NCBI GenBank assembly: GCA_020633495.1
Contig: JACKDR010000010.1
Coordinates: 124,001-188,000 of the forward strand
Length of the DNA: 64,000 nucleotides
From: Kofleriaceae bacterium
GTDB taxonomy: Bacteria > Myxococcota_A > Polyangia > Haliangiales > Haliangiaceae
Direction of reading: 5' to 3'
Shown: positions 1 to 6,499 of the stretch, piece by piece
Layout of the letters: each line of letters opens with the position of its first letter
Numbering within the stretch: the first letter of the stretch is position 1
Notes under the pieces: model-generated
Database searches by the model: none
Told to the model about the DNA's origin: nothing
Seen by the model: the letters and a program-made list of their open reading frames with translations, nothing else
Position numbers and translations under genes: made by a program

Positions 1-1725
1 CGTCGTGACCACGCACCAGTCGCCGTGGACGTAGTAGTCGGTGCCGGGGAACGGCCCGTTGACCAGCCGCGCGCCCGCGGCCTCGACGCCGCGCTCGATC
101 GCGCCGCGGTCCATGTGCTGGAACTCGCCGGCCAGGTAGACGGTGCTGCCGGGCAGGCCGCGACCCAGCCGGCGCAGCAGCGCGGCGGTGGCGTCGAGGC
201 TGGCGGTGTCGGGCTCGGCGCCGGCGGGCGCCGGCTCGGCCAGCGCGAGCAGAGCGTCGCGGCCGCGGACCAGCGCGGTCCGCGCCGGGCGCTCGTCGGG
301 CGCGCGCTCGGTCAGCCAGCGCTCGTGCGGGCCGGGGAACGGCGGCAGCGCGTCGTCGTCGACGATCTCCGACGGCGGCAGGTCCTCGGCCAGGACCCGC
401 GCCGCCAGGTCGGCGCGCCCGGCCCGGTACGCGCCCAGCGCCCGCGCCGCCACCAGCTCGGGCGTCTGCAGCCGCGCCGTCGCCGCCAGCTCGAGCGCCG
501 CCAGCGGCCGGCCGTGGACCGCCAGCCAGAACGCGCCGACGTCAGCGCCGGCCAGGCTCTGCGCCGCGGCGGTGAGCTGCTTGACCCGGCCGCGGCTGGC
601 CAGGTCGCGCAGGTACAGATCGCGGACCAGCTTCTGCGACTCCGGGTGCGCCGACACCAGGGCGCGGGCCCGCGCCGGATCGCCGGCGCCGCGCACCATC
701 CAGCCCCACATCGTGTAGAGGTAGTGCTCGGGGTGGCGGGCGAACGCGGTCAGGGCGCCGAGATCGTCGGCGGCGCCGGCGCACGCGGCGGCGCGATCCG
801 CCGCGGCCAGGCGCGCGGTGGTGCGCGCGACCCGCAGGCCGCGCACCGTCGGGATCACGCCGGGGTGGGCGAGGTGCCAGCGGGCCCGCTGCCGCCAGGT
901 GTCGGCGTACTGCAGCGGCCGCAGCTCGTCCTCGAGCGGCCCCAGCTCGGCCTCGCCGCCGACCGACAGCGCCAGGCAGTGGCGCTCGAGGCGCTCGTCG
1001 ACCGAGACCTCGGCGGCGCCGGCGCGCAGCAGCGGGATCGCCTCCGCGCCCAGCGCCGCGGTCACCGCGCGCATCGCGCGCAGCCGGTGGCCGTCGCCGA
1101 GGTCGGCGAACCGCGCCCACACCGCGCGCGCCGCGTCGGCGCCGAGGAAGCACTCGATCGCCTCGCCCCACAGCGCGGGCGCCGCCGCGATCAGCCGGTC
1201 GAGCCCGGCGTGATCGACGTGGCGCAGCGCCAGCGGCAGCTGCTCGAGCGTGATCGCGCCGCGCGCGGTCTCGGTGGCGGCGATCGCGATCAGCGCGTCG
1301 TCGGCGATCGCGACCGCGGCGTCGCTCCAGCGCACCGACGGGTGCGCGGTGCGCGCCTGCCGGTAGCCCAGGCTCCACACCGCCTGGTCGCGCACCGGCA
1401 GCGGCGCCGACGGGTCGCAGGCCACCGTGGCCAGCCGCCGCGCCGTGTCCTCGCCGGGGAACAAGGTCAACCAGATGCAGCCGCGCCGGCGCACCTCGGC
1501 GGCCCGGGCCGGCTCGATCATCCAGTAGCCGACGTCGGCGAGCCCGGGCGCGGCGCCCAGCCAGCCGGCGCCCTCGGCCTGCAGGCGGCGCAGGCGCTCG
1601 AACAGCAGGTCCGACGGCTCGTCGCCGAGCAGGCGCAGGACGTCGGCGAGGCGGTAGCGGAGGCCGTGCGGGATGGCCTCCAGCACGGCCGGGGCGATCG
1701 GGACGGGACCGGACGACGCGTTCAC
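1..1725 (-). CDS. Helical protein with C-terminal BRCT-like domain (3' end cut by window)
   Basis: The frame opens at a GTG (codon at 1723-1725) and is still open at position 1, so 575 codons are visible and the C terminus is missing. The first ~510 residues are rich in Ala, Leu and Arg with weakly repetitive helical character, possibly HEAT/TPR-like; I recognise no catalytic motif. From about residue 525 the pattern GSTVYLAGEF, then an amphipathic helix (IERGVEAAGARLV) and TDYYVHGDW, follows the BRCT layout (strand with GxF, helix, small-residue turn, T-D-x-hydrophobic-V-x-GD). BRCT domains bind phosphopeptides, DNA ends or each other. The gene is divergent from the tRNA-like RNA/ubiquitin-like locus, but nothing seen shows a functional link. 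The BRCT call is moderately confident; the rest is unassigned. Confidence 0.7.
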   Translation of the reverse strand, partial: MNASSGPVPIAPAVLEAIPHGLRYRLADVLRLLGDEPSDLLFERLRRLQAEGAGWLGAAPGLADVGYWMIEPARAAEVRRRGCIWLTLFPGEDTARRLATVACDPSAPLPVRDQAVWSLGYRQARTAHPSVRWSDAAVAIADDALIAIAATETARGAITLEQLPLALRHVDHAGLDRLIAAAPALWGEAIECFLGADAARAVWARFADLGDGHRLRAMRAVTAALGAEAIPLLRAGAAEVSVDERLERHCLALSVGGEAELGPLEDELRPLQYADTWRQRARWHLAHPGVIPTVRGLRVARTTARLAAADRAAACAGAADDLGALTAFARHPEHYLYTMWGWMVRGAGDPARARALVSAHPESQKLVRDLYLRDLASRGRVKQLTAAAQSLAGADVGAFWLAVHGRPLAALELAATARLQTPELVAARALGAYRAGRADLAARVLAEDLPPSEIVDDDALPPFPGPHERWLTERAPDERPARTALVRGRDALLALAEPAPAGAEPDTASLDATAALLRRLGRGLPGSTVYLAGEFQHMDRGAIERGVEAAGARLVNGPFPGTDYYVHGDWCVVTT

Positions 1726-1908
1726 CCGGCGATCCTACCGGGCGATCGCCAGCGGGATCGACCGCGCGGCGGCACTCCCGTGCCGGTCCGCGGCGGGAGG
1801 ATCGTCGATCCCGGTTGTGACCGGAGGCGGCACACTTTGCCACCATCGCGAGACGTCCGGCGAACCGGACACTTGGCCGCGATCGATCGCGGCGATCGAA
1901 AATAGACC

Positions 1909-1936
1909 TTGACGGATCGGCGCGCGTACGTAGGAT
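1909..1936 (+). promoter_or_regulatory. Sigma-70-type promoter for the leader of the tRNA-like RNA operon
   Basis: TTGACG at 1909-1914 and TAGGAT at 1931-1936 are separated by 16 bases and sit in a locally AT-richer stretch. The expected transcription start is near 1943. It is the best promoter-like sequence in the region and is followed directly by an attenuator-like leader. It is a visual prediction only. Confidence 0.5.
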
Positions 1937-1945
1937 GCGAACACG

Positions 1946-1990
1946 ATGTCGACGGAAACCCGCCAAGGAACGAACGCCACGCCCCGGTGA
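1946..1990 (+). other. Possible 14-codon leader peptide
   Basis: An ATG lies about three bases after the predicted transcription start and opens a 14-codon frame (MSTETRQGTNATPR) that stops at 1988-1990. It has no Shine-Dalgarno sequence, so it would be nearly leaderless. The stop falls just before the competing hairpins at 1998-2046, where a translated leader peptide could influence attenuation. There is no run of one amino acid as in classical attenuators. This may be coincidence. Confidence 0.2.
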
Positions 1991-1997
1991 CGGGTGC

Positions 1998-2050
1998 CGG
2001 TGATTGGTGAGCCCTGCAAAGGCCGCTCGATCACCGAGCGGCCTTTCTTC
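1998..2050 (+). terminator. Intrinsic terminator with a competing antiterminator (attenuator candidate)
   Basis: Bases 2018-2029 and 2035-2046 form a perfect 12-bp stem (AAAGGCCGCTCG and its complement) with a 5-base loop, followed by a CTTCG stretch. This is a convincing Rho-independent terminator, unusual for so GC-rich a genome. An upstream strand can compete with it: CGGTGAT at 1998-2004 plus GAGC at 2009-2012 complements ATCACCG at 2030-2036 plus GCTC at 2025-2028. That pairing would break the terminator's left arm. Transcription of the tRNA-like RNAs and the operon from the 1909 promoter could therefore be conditional. Alternatively the ~108-nt product is simply a small RNA. Confidence 0.6.
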
Positions 2051-2220
2051 GTTTCGGGCGACCGCCGCCCCATCCTCGACGACACGGACCGGCCCGGGGG
2101 GCCGCGTCCCGACCTCCTTCACCAGCGCGGGCTCCCGCCGCGCAGACCCGACACGCCCTCGTGGTCCGCGCACCCGGATCCCTGCGCTCGTCACCGACTC
2201 GCGCGTCCAGCCGCGAGGAG

Positions 2221-2340
2221 CCAACACGCACTTGGAATAGCTCATCCGGTAGAGCGTCAGTTTCGAGAACTGAATGTGGCGGGTTCGATCCCCGCTTCCA
2301 AACCCCTCGTGCTCCTCGCACTCGGACGCGCACCCTTTTC
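2221..2340 (+). repeat. Flank-repeat unit 1 around the first tRNA-like RNA
   Basis: The unit begins with the leader word CCAACACGCA (2221-2230) and ends with a 22-base trailer at 2319-2340 that reads CACTCGG, then A, then CGCGCACCCTTTTC. The same leader and trailer, with one substitution, recur around the second, differently folded RNA at 2361-2488. The trailer ends in CCCTTTTC, which could be a weak termination or processing signal. Conserved flanks with different inserts suggest duplication of an RNA-gene cassette, or recognition of the flanks by a common processing factor. Confidence 0.75.
2231..2303 (+). tRNA. tRNA-like RNA with complete cloverleaf, anticodon CGA, short variable loop
   Basis: A full class-I cloverleaf can be drawn: acceptor 2231-2237 with 2296-2302 (six of seven pairs; the first pair is a C/A mismatch), TA linker, D-stem GCTC/GAGC with GG in the loop, anticodon stem TCAGT/ACTGA with loop TTCGAGA, five-base variable loop, and T-arm GCGGG-TTCGATC-CCCGC. 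The anticodon reads CGA (2264-2266), which would be Ser. Serine tRNAs carry a long variable arm, which this lacks. The 1-72 mismatch and absence of an encoded CCA also argue against an ordinary translational tRNA. Its position in front of a Ro60-like gene, in shared flanks with a permuted tRNA-like RNA, suggests a tRNA mimic or decoy. A divergent functional tRNA is possible. Confidence 0.65.
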
Positions 2341-2360
2341 GCGCGCCCCGCCGACCAAGC

Positions 2361-2488
2361 CCAACACGCAAGGAGATGCTGGTTCGACTCCAGCCAGATG
2401 CCCCACGGGCATGTGTGGCCTAACGGTAAGGCACCCCTTCATCACAGGGAAACCTCGCGGCTTGCTCACTCGGGCGCGCACCCTTTTC
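2361..2488 (+). repeat. Flank-repeat unit 2 around the permuted tRNA-like RNA
   Basis: This repeats the leader word CCAACACGCA (2361-2370) and the trailer (2467-2488, one G for A difference from unit 1), at spacings of 140 and 148 bases. The insert between the flanks is unrelated in base order to unit 1 but also folds from tRNA parts. The trailer ends 36 bases before the start codon of the Ro60-like gene, so both RNAs could be processed from, or terminate within, the 5' part of the operon transcript. Confidence 0.7.
2370..2449 (+). ncRNA. Circularly permuted tRNA-like RNA (YrlA/Y-RNA-like)
   Basis: tRNA elements occur here in permuted order. First a T-arm: GCTGG (2378-2382), TTCGACT loop, CCAGC (2390-2394). 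Then an acceptor-like stem closed into a hairpin: CAGATGCCC (2395-2403), triloop CAC, GGGCATGTG (2407-2415), nine positions with one G/G mismatch. Then a D-arm: GCC (2418-2420), nine-base loop containing GG, GGC (2430-2432). Last an anticodon-like hairpin CCCT-TCATCAC-AGGG (2435-2449). AAGG at 2370-2373 could instead pair with CCTT at 2436-2439, closing the module as an anticodon-stem equivalent. Bacterial YrlA RNAs, partners of Ro60 orthologs, are known to contain a tRNA-mimic module, and a Ro60-like gene starts at 2525. A processed permuted tRNA gene is the alternative. The fold was drawn by eye. Confidence 0.6.
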
Positions 2489-2524
2489 ACCGTCCCTCCA
2501 CTCCATCGTACCCTCGGATCCGTC

Positions 2525-4288
2525 ATGACCACGCCCCGCACGCCGATCCCCGAGCACCAGGTCGGCCCCGCCGAGCGCCTGCTCGATCTGCTGCTGAACT
2601 CGTCGGCCCACCTGTGGCACAACCGCCCGGGCGTCGACGTCAACGGCGTGTGGCAGGCGGCCAAGGTGACCAAGGGCGCCGCGCGCGCCACGGGCACCAA
2701 GGTCGCCCCCGGCCTGTTCGCGCCGGCGGCGGTCGCGCTGTACCGGCGCCTGCTCGAGCTCAACCGGCTCAACGGCGACCTGATGGCGCACTTCGCCAGC
2801 TACGCGCTGGTCGCCACCGACTGGCGTGACCTCAAGGTCGCGTGCGCCGCGCTGATGCTGGTGCAGGCGCGCGCCGGCGTGCCGGTCCACGACGACGACG
2901 GCACGGTCGCGTTCCACGACGACGATCACCGCCGGGTCGGTGAGGCCATGCTGCTGCACTACCAGCGCAAGTCGACCCGCATGATGACGCCCAAGGCGGT
3001 GCTGCGCGTCGCCGAGCTGCTCGAGACCCCGGCGATCGCCGCGCTCAACCGCCAGGCGGGCTTCGGCGATCCGGCGGCCAAGCGCGCGCCGCTCGGCCGC
3101 TGGCCCAAGGCCGCGACCCGCTGGCTCGCCGCGCGCGAGGCCAACCGGCCGATGCTCGAGGGCCTGGTGCGCGCCGGCTACAAGCAGACGATCAAGAACA
3201 TCGCCCGCAAGGTCGGCTACAAGCCGCAGTCGGAGGACTTCTTCGCGATCCTGGGCTGGAAGCAGCGCCAGGCCGACGACGGTCGCCGCACGATGGGGCT
3301 CGACGGCCTGACCCTGGTCAAGTCGGAGCGCTTCGACGGCCTGTCGGAGGCCGAGATCTGCGAGGCCATCGTCACCCAGCGCCTCAAGTACAAGGAGGTG
3401 GTGGGCCGGCTGCCCGCCGACATCGGCCTGACCCCGGCGATCATGGTCGCCGTGCTGCCGTCGCTGTCGGATCGCGATCTGCGTCAGCTGACCCCGACCC
3501 TCGAGGAGCTCGGCCTGCTGGCGGTCCCGGAGATCCGGGACCGCTGGGACGTTGCGATCCACGAGAGCACCGATCAGCGCGGCCTCAACATCGCCAAGAA
3601 CGTGCGCAGCGCCGAGCTCAAGGACAAGCTGGCCGACGCCGCCGACAACGCCGCCCGCAAGGCGGTGGCGGAGGCGACCGCGGAGCTCGACCTGCGGGTC
3701 ATGTTCCTGGTCGACAAGTCGGGCTCGATGCAGGGCGCGATCGAGAAGTCGAAGGAGGCGCTGACCCGCATCCTCGCCGGCTTCCCGCTCGACAAGCTGC
3801 ACGTCGCGTCGTTCGACACGATGGGCACGGTGCTCAAGCCGAAGGCGGCGTCGCGCGCGGCGGTCCAGCACATGCTGGCGCCGATCACCGCGGGCGGCGG
3901 CACGCTGCACGGCGCCGCGGTGCAGGCCCTGCACCGCGACGGCGTGCGGGTCCCGACCGGCGCCAAGCTGGCGGTGATCGTGGTCGGCGACGAGTGCGGC
4001 GAGAACGGCGACAGCCTGGCGCGGACCTTCCGCGAGCTGGGCTACACCGTCGACGCGGTCGCGCTGCTGCTCGCGGGCAGCCCGCGCGGCCACACCGTGC
4101 GCGAGTGCGCGCGGGCGCTGAACGCGCCGTTCTCGGAGGTCAAGGTCGACCAGTTCGACGACCCCTACCACGTGCCGCGGGTGCTGCGAGCGCTGCTCGA
4201 CGCGCCGCGGGTCGGGCCGGCGACGGTGCCGACCTCGGGCCTGGTCGAGAAGGTGATGGCGACCCCGCTGCTGCAGCCGCCGACCTGA
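2525..4288 (+). CDS. Ro60/TROVE-like protein: helical N-terminal region plus vWA domain
   Basis: 587 residues. The first ~390 look all-helical with repeat-like helices, followed by a von Willebrand A domain that opens with VMFLVDKSGSM. Asp397, Ser399 and Ser401 form the DxSxS MIDAS metal site, and GGGTLHGA supplies the expected downstream Thr. Helical torus plus vWA is the architecture of Ro60/Rsr, the Y-RNA-binding RNA quality-control protein. I do not see the usual TROVE N-terminal signature, so this is either a divergent TROVE or an analogous helical-vWA family. It directly follows two tRNA-like RNAs, as rsr genes lie beside Y RNAs. It heads an operon with gaps of 6, 8, 1 and 1 bases. Likely role: binding the adjacent RNAs and misfolded or cleaved tRNAs. 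The function is inferred. Confidence 0.75.
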   Translation: MTTPRTPIPEHQVGPAERLLDLLLNSSAHLWHNRPGVDVNGVWQAAKVTKGAARATGTKVAPGLFAPAAVALYRRLLELNRLNGDLMAHFASYALVATDWRDLKVACAALMLVQARAGVPVHDDDGTVAFHDDDHRRVGEAMLLHYQRKSTRMMTPKAVLRVAELLETPAIAALNRQAGFGDPAAKRAPLGRWPKAATRWLAAREANRPMLEGLVRAGYKQTIKNIARKVGYKPQSEDFFAILGWKQRQADDGRRTMGLDGLTLVKSERFDGLSEAEICEAIVTQRLKYKEVVGRLPADIGLTPAIMVAVLPSLSDRDLRQLTPTLEELGLLAVPEIRDRWDVAIHESTDQRGLNIAKNVRSAELKDKLADAADNAARKAVAEATAELDLRVMFLVDKSGSMQGAIEKSKEALTRILAGFPLDKLHVASFDTMGTVLKPKAASRAAVQHMLAPITAGGGTLHGAAVQALHRDGVRVPTGAKLAVIVVGDECGENGDSLARTFRELGYTVDAVALLLAGSPRGHTVRECARALNAPFSEVKVDQFDDPYHVPRVLRALLDAPRVGPATVPTSGLVEKVMATPLLQPPT

Positions 4289-4294
4289 GGACGC

Positions 4295-5239
4295 ATGGAC
4301 TACCGCGCGTTCCTCGGCAAGGGCAAGGGCGGCGGCGGCGGCGGCGACCCGGTGGTGCTGCCGTACTTCGGCGGCACCCGGGTCGACGCCGTCGACCGCC
4401 GGCTGCGCGTCGAGGCGACGATCGAGCCGGGCTGGTGGCAGTTCCGGATCGACGGCCGCACCGCGGTGCCGATCGCGCTCGCCGAGCCCGGCGACCTCGC
4501 CGGCTGCCCGGCGGTGCGCGGCCACTGGGCCGAGGGCTGGCTGTTCGGCGGCGGCGGCGCGCTCGATCGGATCGCGCTGCCGCCCGCCGAGGAGCCGGCG
4601 CCGCTGGCCCGGTGCGTGGCGCGGCGCTGGCCGTCGGGCGACGTCCTGCTCGACGCCATCGACTTCGAGGACGACGCCGAGCTCGAGGCCCGGGCCGCGC
4701 TCGAGCAGCGCCGGCCGCTGGGCGAGGTCCGCGGCGTCGTGCCGTCGCTGCGCGCCGCGTTCGGCTTCGCGCTGGCGGCCGCGGTGGCGCGCGAGCTCGG
4801 CGTCACCGTGGCGCCGCACGAGGTCGCCGACCGCGTCCTCGAGCTGGCCGAGCTGGGCCGGCCCGGCGTCGTCGTCCTGCTGCAGCGCCACGCCGAGCGC
4901 GCGCCGGCGCGAGGCCCTGCGCACCGCGGCGGCGATGGCGCGGCCGCGACCCGGCCCCGCGACCGCCGCGGCGACCCGCGCGAGCGCATCGACGCCGCGC
5001 TCGACGCCGCCGGGGCCCGCATGGTCGGCTGCCGGCGCCTCGACGCGCGGTCGGTCGAGGTCCGGTTCGACGTCGACGGCACCCGGATCATCTGCGTCGC
5101 CGACTCCTACGACCTGCAGATCCTCGACGCCGGGGTCTGCCTCGATGGCAGCGACCGCGAGCTCACCATCGACAGCCTGCCGTCGGTGATCCGCGAGGCG
5201 ATCGCGACCCACCAGCTCAACATCACCCGCCACGGCTGA
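4295..5239 (+). CDS. Unknown protein of the Ro60-like/ubiquitin-like operon
   Basis: 314 residues, starting six bases after the preceding stop. The N terminus has a Gly-rich stretch (GKGKGGGGGGDP). A central part looks beta-rich (GWWQFRIDGR, GHWAEGWLFGGG), and the C terminus (VRFDVDGTRIICVADS to the end) has the feel of a conserved beta domain followed by a helix. I recognise no named family and no convincing E2 signature. Around 4900-4985 the predicted protein becomes Arg/Pro-rich (ARGPAHRGGDGAAATRPRDR), while the +1 frame reads more naturally (REALRTAAAMAR). Two compensating indels are therefore possible, or it is a poorly conserved linker. Its place between the vWA gene and the JAMM gene suggests an adaptor or target-selection role in the same system. 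Confidence 0.7.
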   Translation: MDYRAFLGKGKGGGGGGDPVVLPYFGGTRVDAVDRRLRVEATIEPGWWQFRIDGRTAVPIALAEPGDLAGCPAVRGHWAEGWLFGGGGALDRIALPPAEEPAPLARCVARRWPSGDVLLDAIDFEDDAELEARAALEQRRPLGEVRGVVPSLRAAFGFALAAAVARELGVTVAPHEVADRVLELAELGRPGVVVLLQRHAERAPARGPAHRGGDGAAATRPRDRRGDPRERIDAALDAAGARMVGCRRLDARSVEVRFDVDGTRIICVADSYDLQILDAGVCLDGSDRELTIDSLPSVIREAIATHQLNITRHG

Positions 5240-5247
5240 GCCCGACG

Positions 5248-5643
5248 ATGACGCCCGACGCGACCACCACCGCGACCACCCGCGCCCGCGAGGTCTGCTT
5301 CCTGATCGGCCGCAGCGGCGCGGTGCTGTGGGCCGACGCCTCGGACAGCCCGTCCGCCCTGCCCGACTCGCGGACCCGGTGGCAGGCGATCTGGGATCAC
5401 CGCGATGACCTCGCCGAGATCGCCCACAGCCACCCGCACGGCCCGGCCGCGTTCTCCCGCGAGGACGAGACCACGATGGCCGCCCTCGACAGCGCGCTGG
5501 GCCGGGTCCTGCGTTACTCCGTGGTGGCGCCGCGGGCGATGATCGTCCGCGACGCCGGCCGCACCTTCACGATCGACGATGACCACCAGCCGTGGTGGGC
5601 CGGCGTGCTCCGGCTCGCCTCGGGCATGCGAAAGGAACCGTGA
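5248..5643 (+). CDS. JAB/MPN (JAMM) metallopeptidase, predicted ubiquitin-like processing or deconjugating enzyme
   Basis: 131 residues. The JAMM zinc motif is complete: HSHPHGPAAFSRED fits H-x-H-x7-S-x2-D, and an upstream Glu near the N terminus (REVCFLI) can be the general base. Such enzymes cut isopeptide bonds or trim ubiquitin-like precursors; in bacteria they often sit with E1 and ubiquitin-like genes, as here. The start follows the previous stop by eight bases, and the next gene (the ubiquitin-like protein) begins two bases after its stop. It is compact, with no extra domain, so it is probably cytoplasmic. The neighbouring ubiquitin-like protein carries residues beyond its likely modifier glycine, which would need such a peptidase. 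Confidence 0.85.
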   Translation: MTPDATTTATTRAREVCFLIGRSGAVLWADASDSPSALPDSRTRWQAIWDHRDDLAEIAHSHPHGPAAFSREDETTMAALDSALGRVLRYSVVAPRAMIVRDAGRTFTIDDDHQPWWAGVLRLASGMRKEP

Positions 5644-5644
5644 C

Positions 5645-5914
5645 ATGGCCGTCCTCAACATCACCTACCAGGGCCAGTCGGCCGACTACGATCTCGCGAT
5701 CGACTACCGCACCGACGACGCCGACATCCGCCGCATCGCGGTCGAGGTCGTACGCTCGGGCGGCGTCCGCGGCCTGCACCTGCCCGACCTCGGCGACGGC
5801 GCGTTCGATCACTACGTCGTCGACCGACTGCGCGCGCCCGGCGGCGAGGAGCGCATCTACCTGCGCCCCAAGGTGCCGTTCGGTGCGGACGTAGACCCGG
5901 GCGCCGGGCGCTGA
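5645..5914 (+). CDS. Small beta-grasp ubiquitin-like protein
   Basis: 89 residues. The order strand (AVLNITYQGQSADYDLAI), helix (DADIRRIAVEVVRSG), strands (YVVDRL, ERIYLRPKVPFG) fits a ubiquitin/MoaD-like beta-grasp fold. The gene lies between a JAMM peptidase and an E1-like gene with one-base gaps, which strongly supports the call. It does not end in Gly-Gly: the C terminus is VPFGADVDPGAGR. If it is conjugated, the JAMM enzyme would have to cut after the FG near residue 80, or the protein could act without conjugation. Sequence alone is too divergent for certainty; context carries much of the weight. Confidence 0.7.
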   Translation: MAVLNITYQGQSADYDLAIDYRTDDADIRRIAVEVVRSGGVRGLHLPDLGDGAFDHYVVDRLRAPGGEERIYLRPKVPFGADVDPGAGR

Positions 5915-5915
5915 C

Positions 5916-6491
5916 GTGCGCGTCGTCTTCTGCGGCGTCGGCGCCCTCGGCTCGACCGCGGTCCACTACTGCCGCAACCTGGGCGCCGACCTGCGCCTGG
6001 TCGACTTCGATCGCGTCGAGTCCAAGAACCTGGCCGCGCAGTGGTTCGTCAAGCAGTCGGTCGGCAAGAACAAGGCCGAGGCCGCGCGCCTGCAGCTCGC
6101 CAACTTCTACGGCGTCAAGGCCGAGGCCATGGGCGTGCGGCTCGCCGCCACCAACGCGGCGCAGCTGCTCGCCGGCTGCGACCTCGCCGTCGACGCCTTC
6201 GACAACCAGGCCAGCCGGGTCCTGCTGTCCGACGCCGCCCGCGCCGCCGGCGTCGCGCTGGTCCACGCCGCGCTCGCCGCCGACGGCACCTTTGGCCTGG
6301 TCCGCTGGGACGAGCGCTTCGTCGCCGACCGCGAGGACGTCACCGGCCAGGCCACCTGCGAGGGCGGCGAGCACCTGCCCCTGATCGGCGTCCTCGGCGC
6401 GACCCTCGCCCGCGCCGTCCAGGACTTCGTCCGCGCCGACGCCCGCCACGACTACCTCGTCAGCCTGTCGGGCGTGCAGCGGACGACCTGA
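5916..6491 (+). CDS. E1/ThiF/MoeB-like activating enzyme
   Basis: 191 residues from a GTG one base after the ubiquitin-like stop. The N terminus MRVVFCGVGALGSTAVHYC is the Rossmann GxGxxG loop of E1-like adenylylating enzymes. VDFDRVESKNLAAQ follows the conserved D-x-D-x-V-x-x-x-N-L pattern, and AGCDLAVDAFDN provides the usual Asp. Cys148 (GQATCEGG) is the best candidate for the thioester cysteine. The protein is shorter than MoeB (~250 residues) and lacks the C-terminal rhodanese domain and the usual four-Cys zinc site. Expected reaction: adenylylation of the ubiquitin-like C-terminal glycine, possibly followed by thioester transfer. I see no E2 gene in the operon. Confidence 0.85.
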   Translation: MRVVFCGVGALGSTAVHYCRNLGADLRLVDFDRVESKNLAAQWFVKQSVGKNKAEAARLQLANFYGVKAEAMGVRLAATNAAQLLAGCDLAVDAFDNQASRVLLSDAARAAGVALVHAALAADGTFGLVRWDERFVADREDVTGQATCEGGEHLPLIGVLGATLARAVQDFVRADARHDYLVSLSGVQRTT

Positions 6492-6499
6492 GCGCGCCG

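Noticed and set aside
25..1905. Long plus-strand frame covering the first gene
   Set aside because: Arg/Ala/Gln-rich with no domain; the minus-strand frame reads as a proper protein with a BRCT-like end. It is a GC-composition shadow.
1943..2050. T-box or known riboswitch in the leader
   Set aside because: No T-box core, GEMM, glycine or cobalamin signature can be recognised; only generic competing hairpins are visible.
2370..2449. Permuted tmRNA (two-piece) for the second RNA
   Set aside because: It is far too short, has no tag-peptide frame, and carries a D-arm with GG and an anticodon-like hairpin, which tmRNA lacks.
2420..5233. 937-codon minus-strand frame opposite the Ro60-like gene
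   Set aside because: Low-complexity Arg/Asp/Ala composition and the better-coded plus-strand operon show it is a mirror frame.
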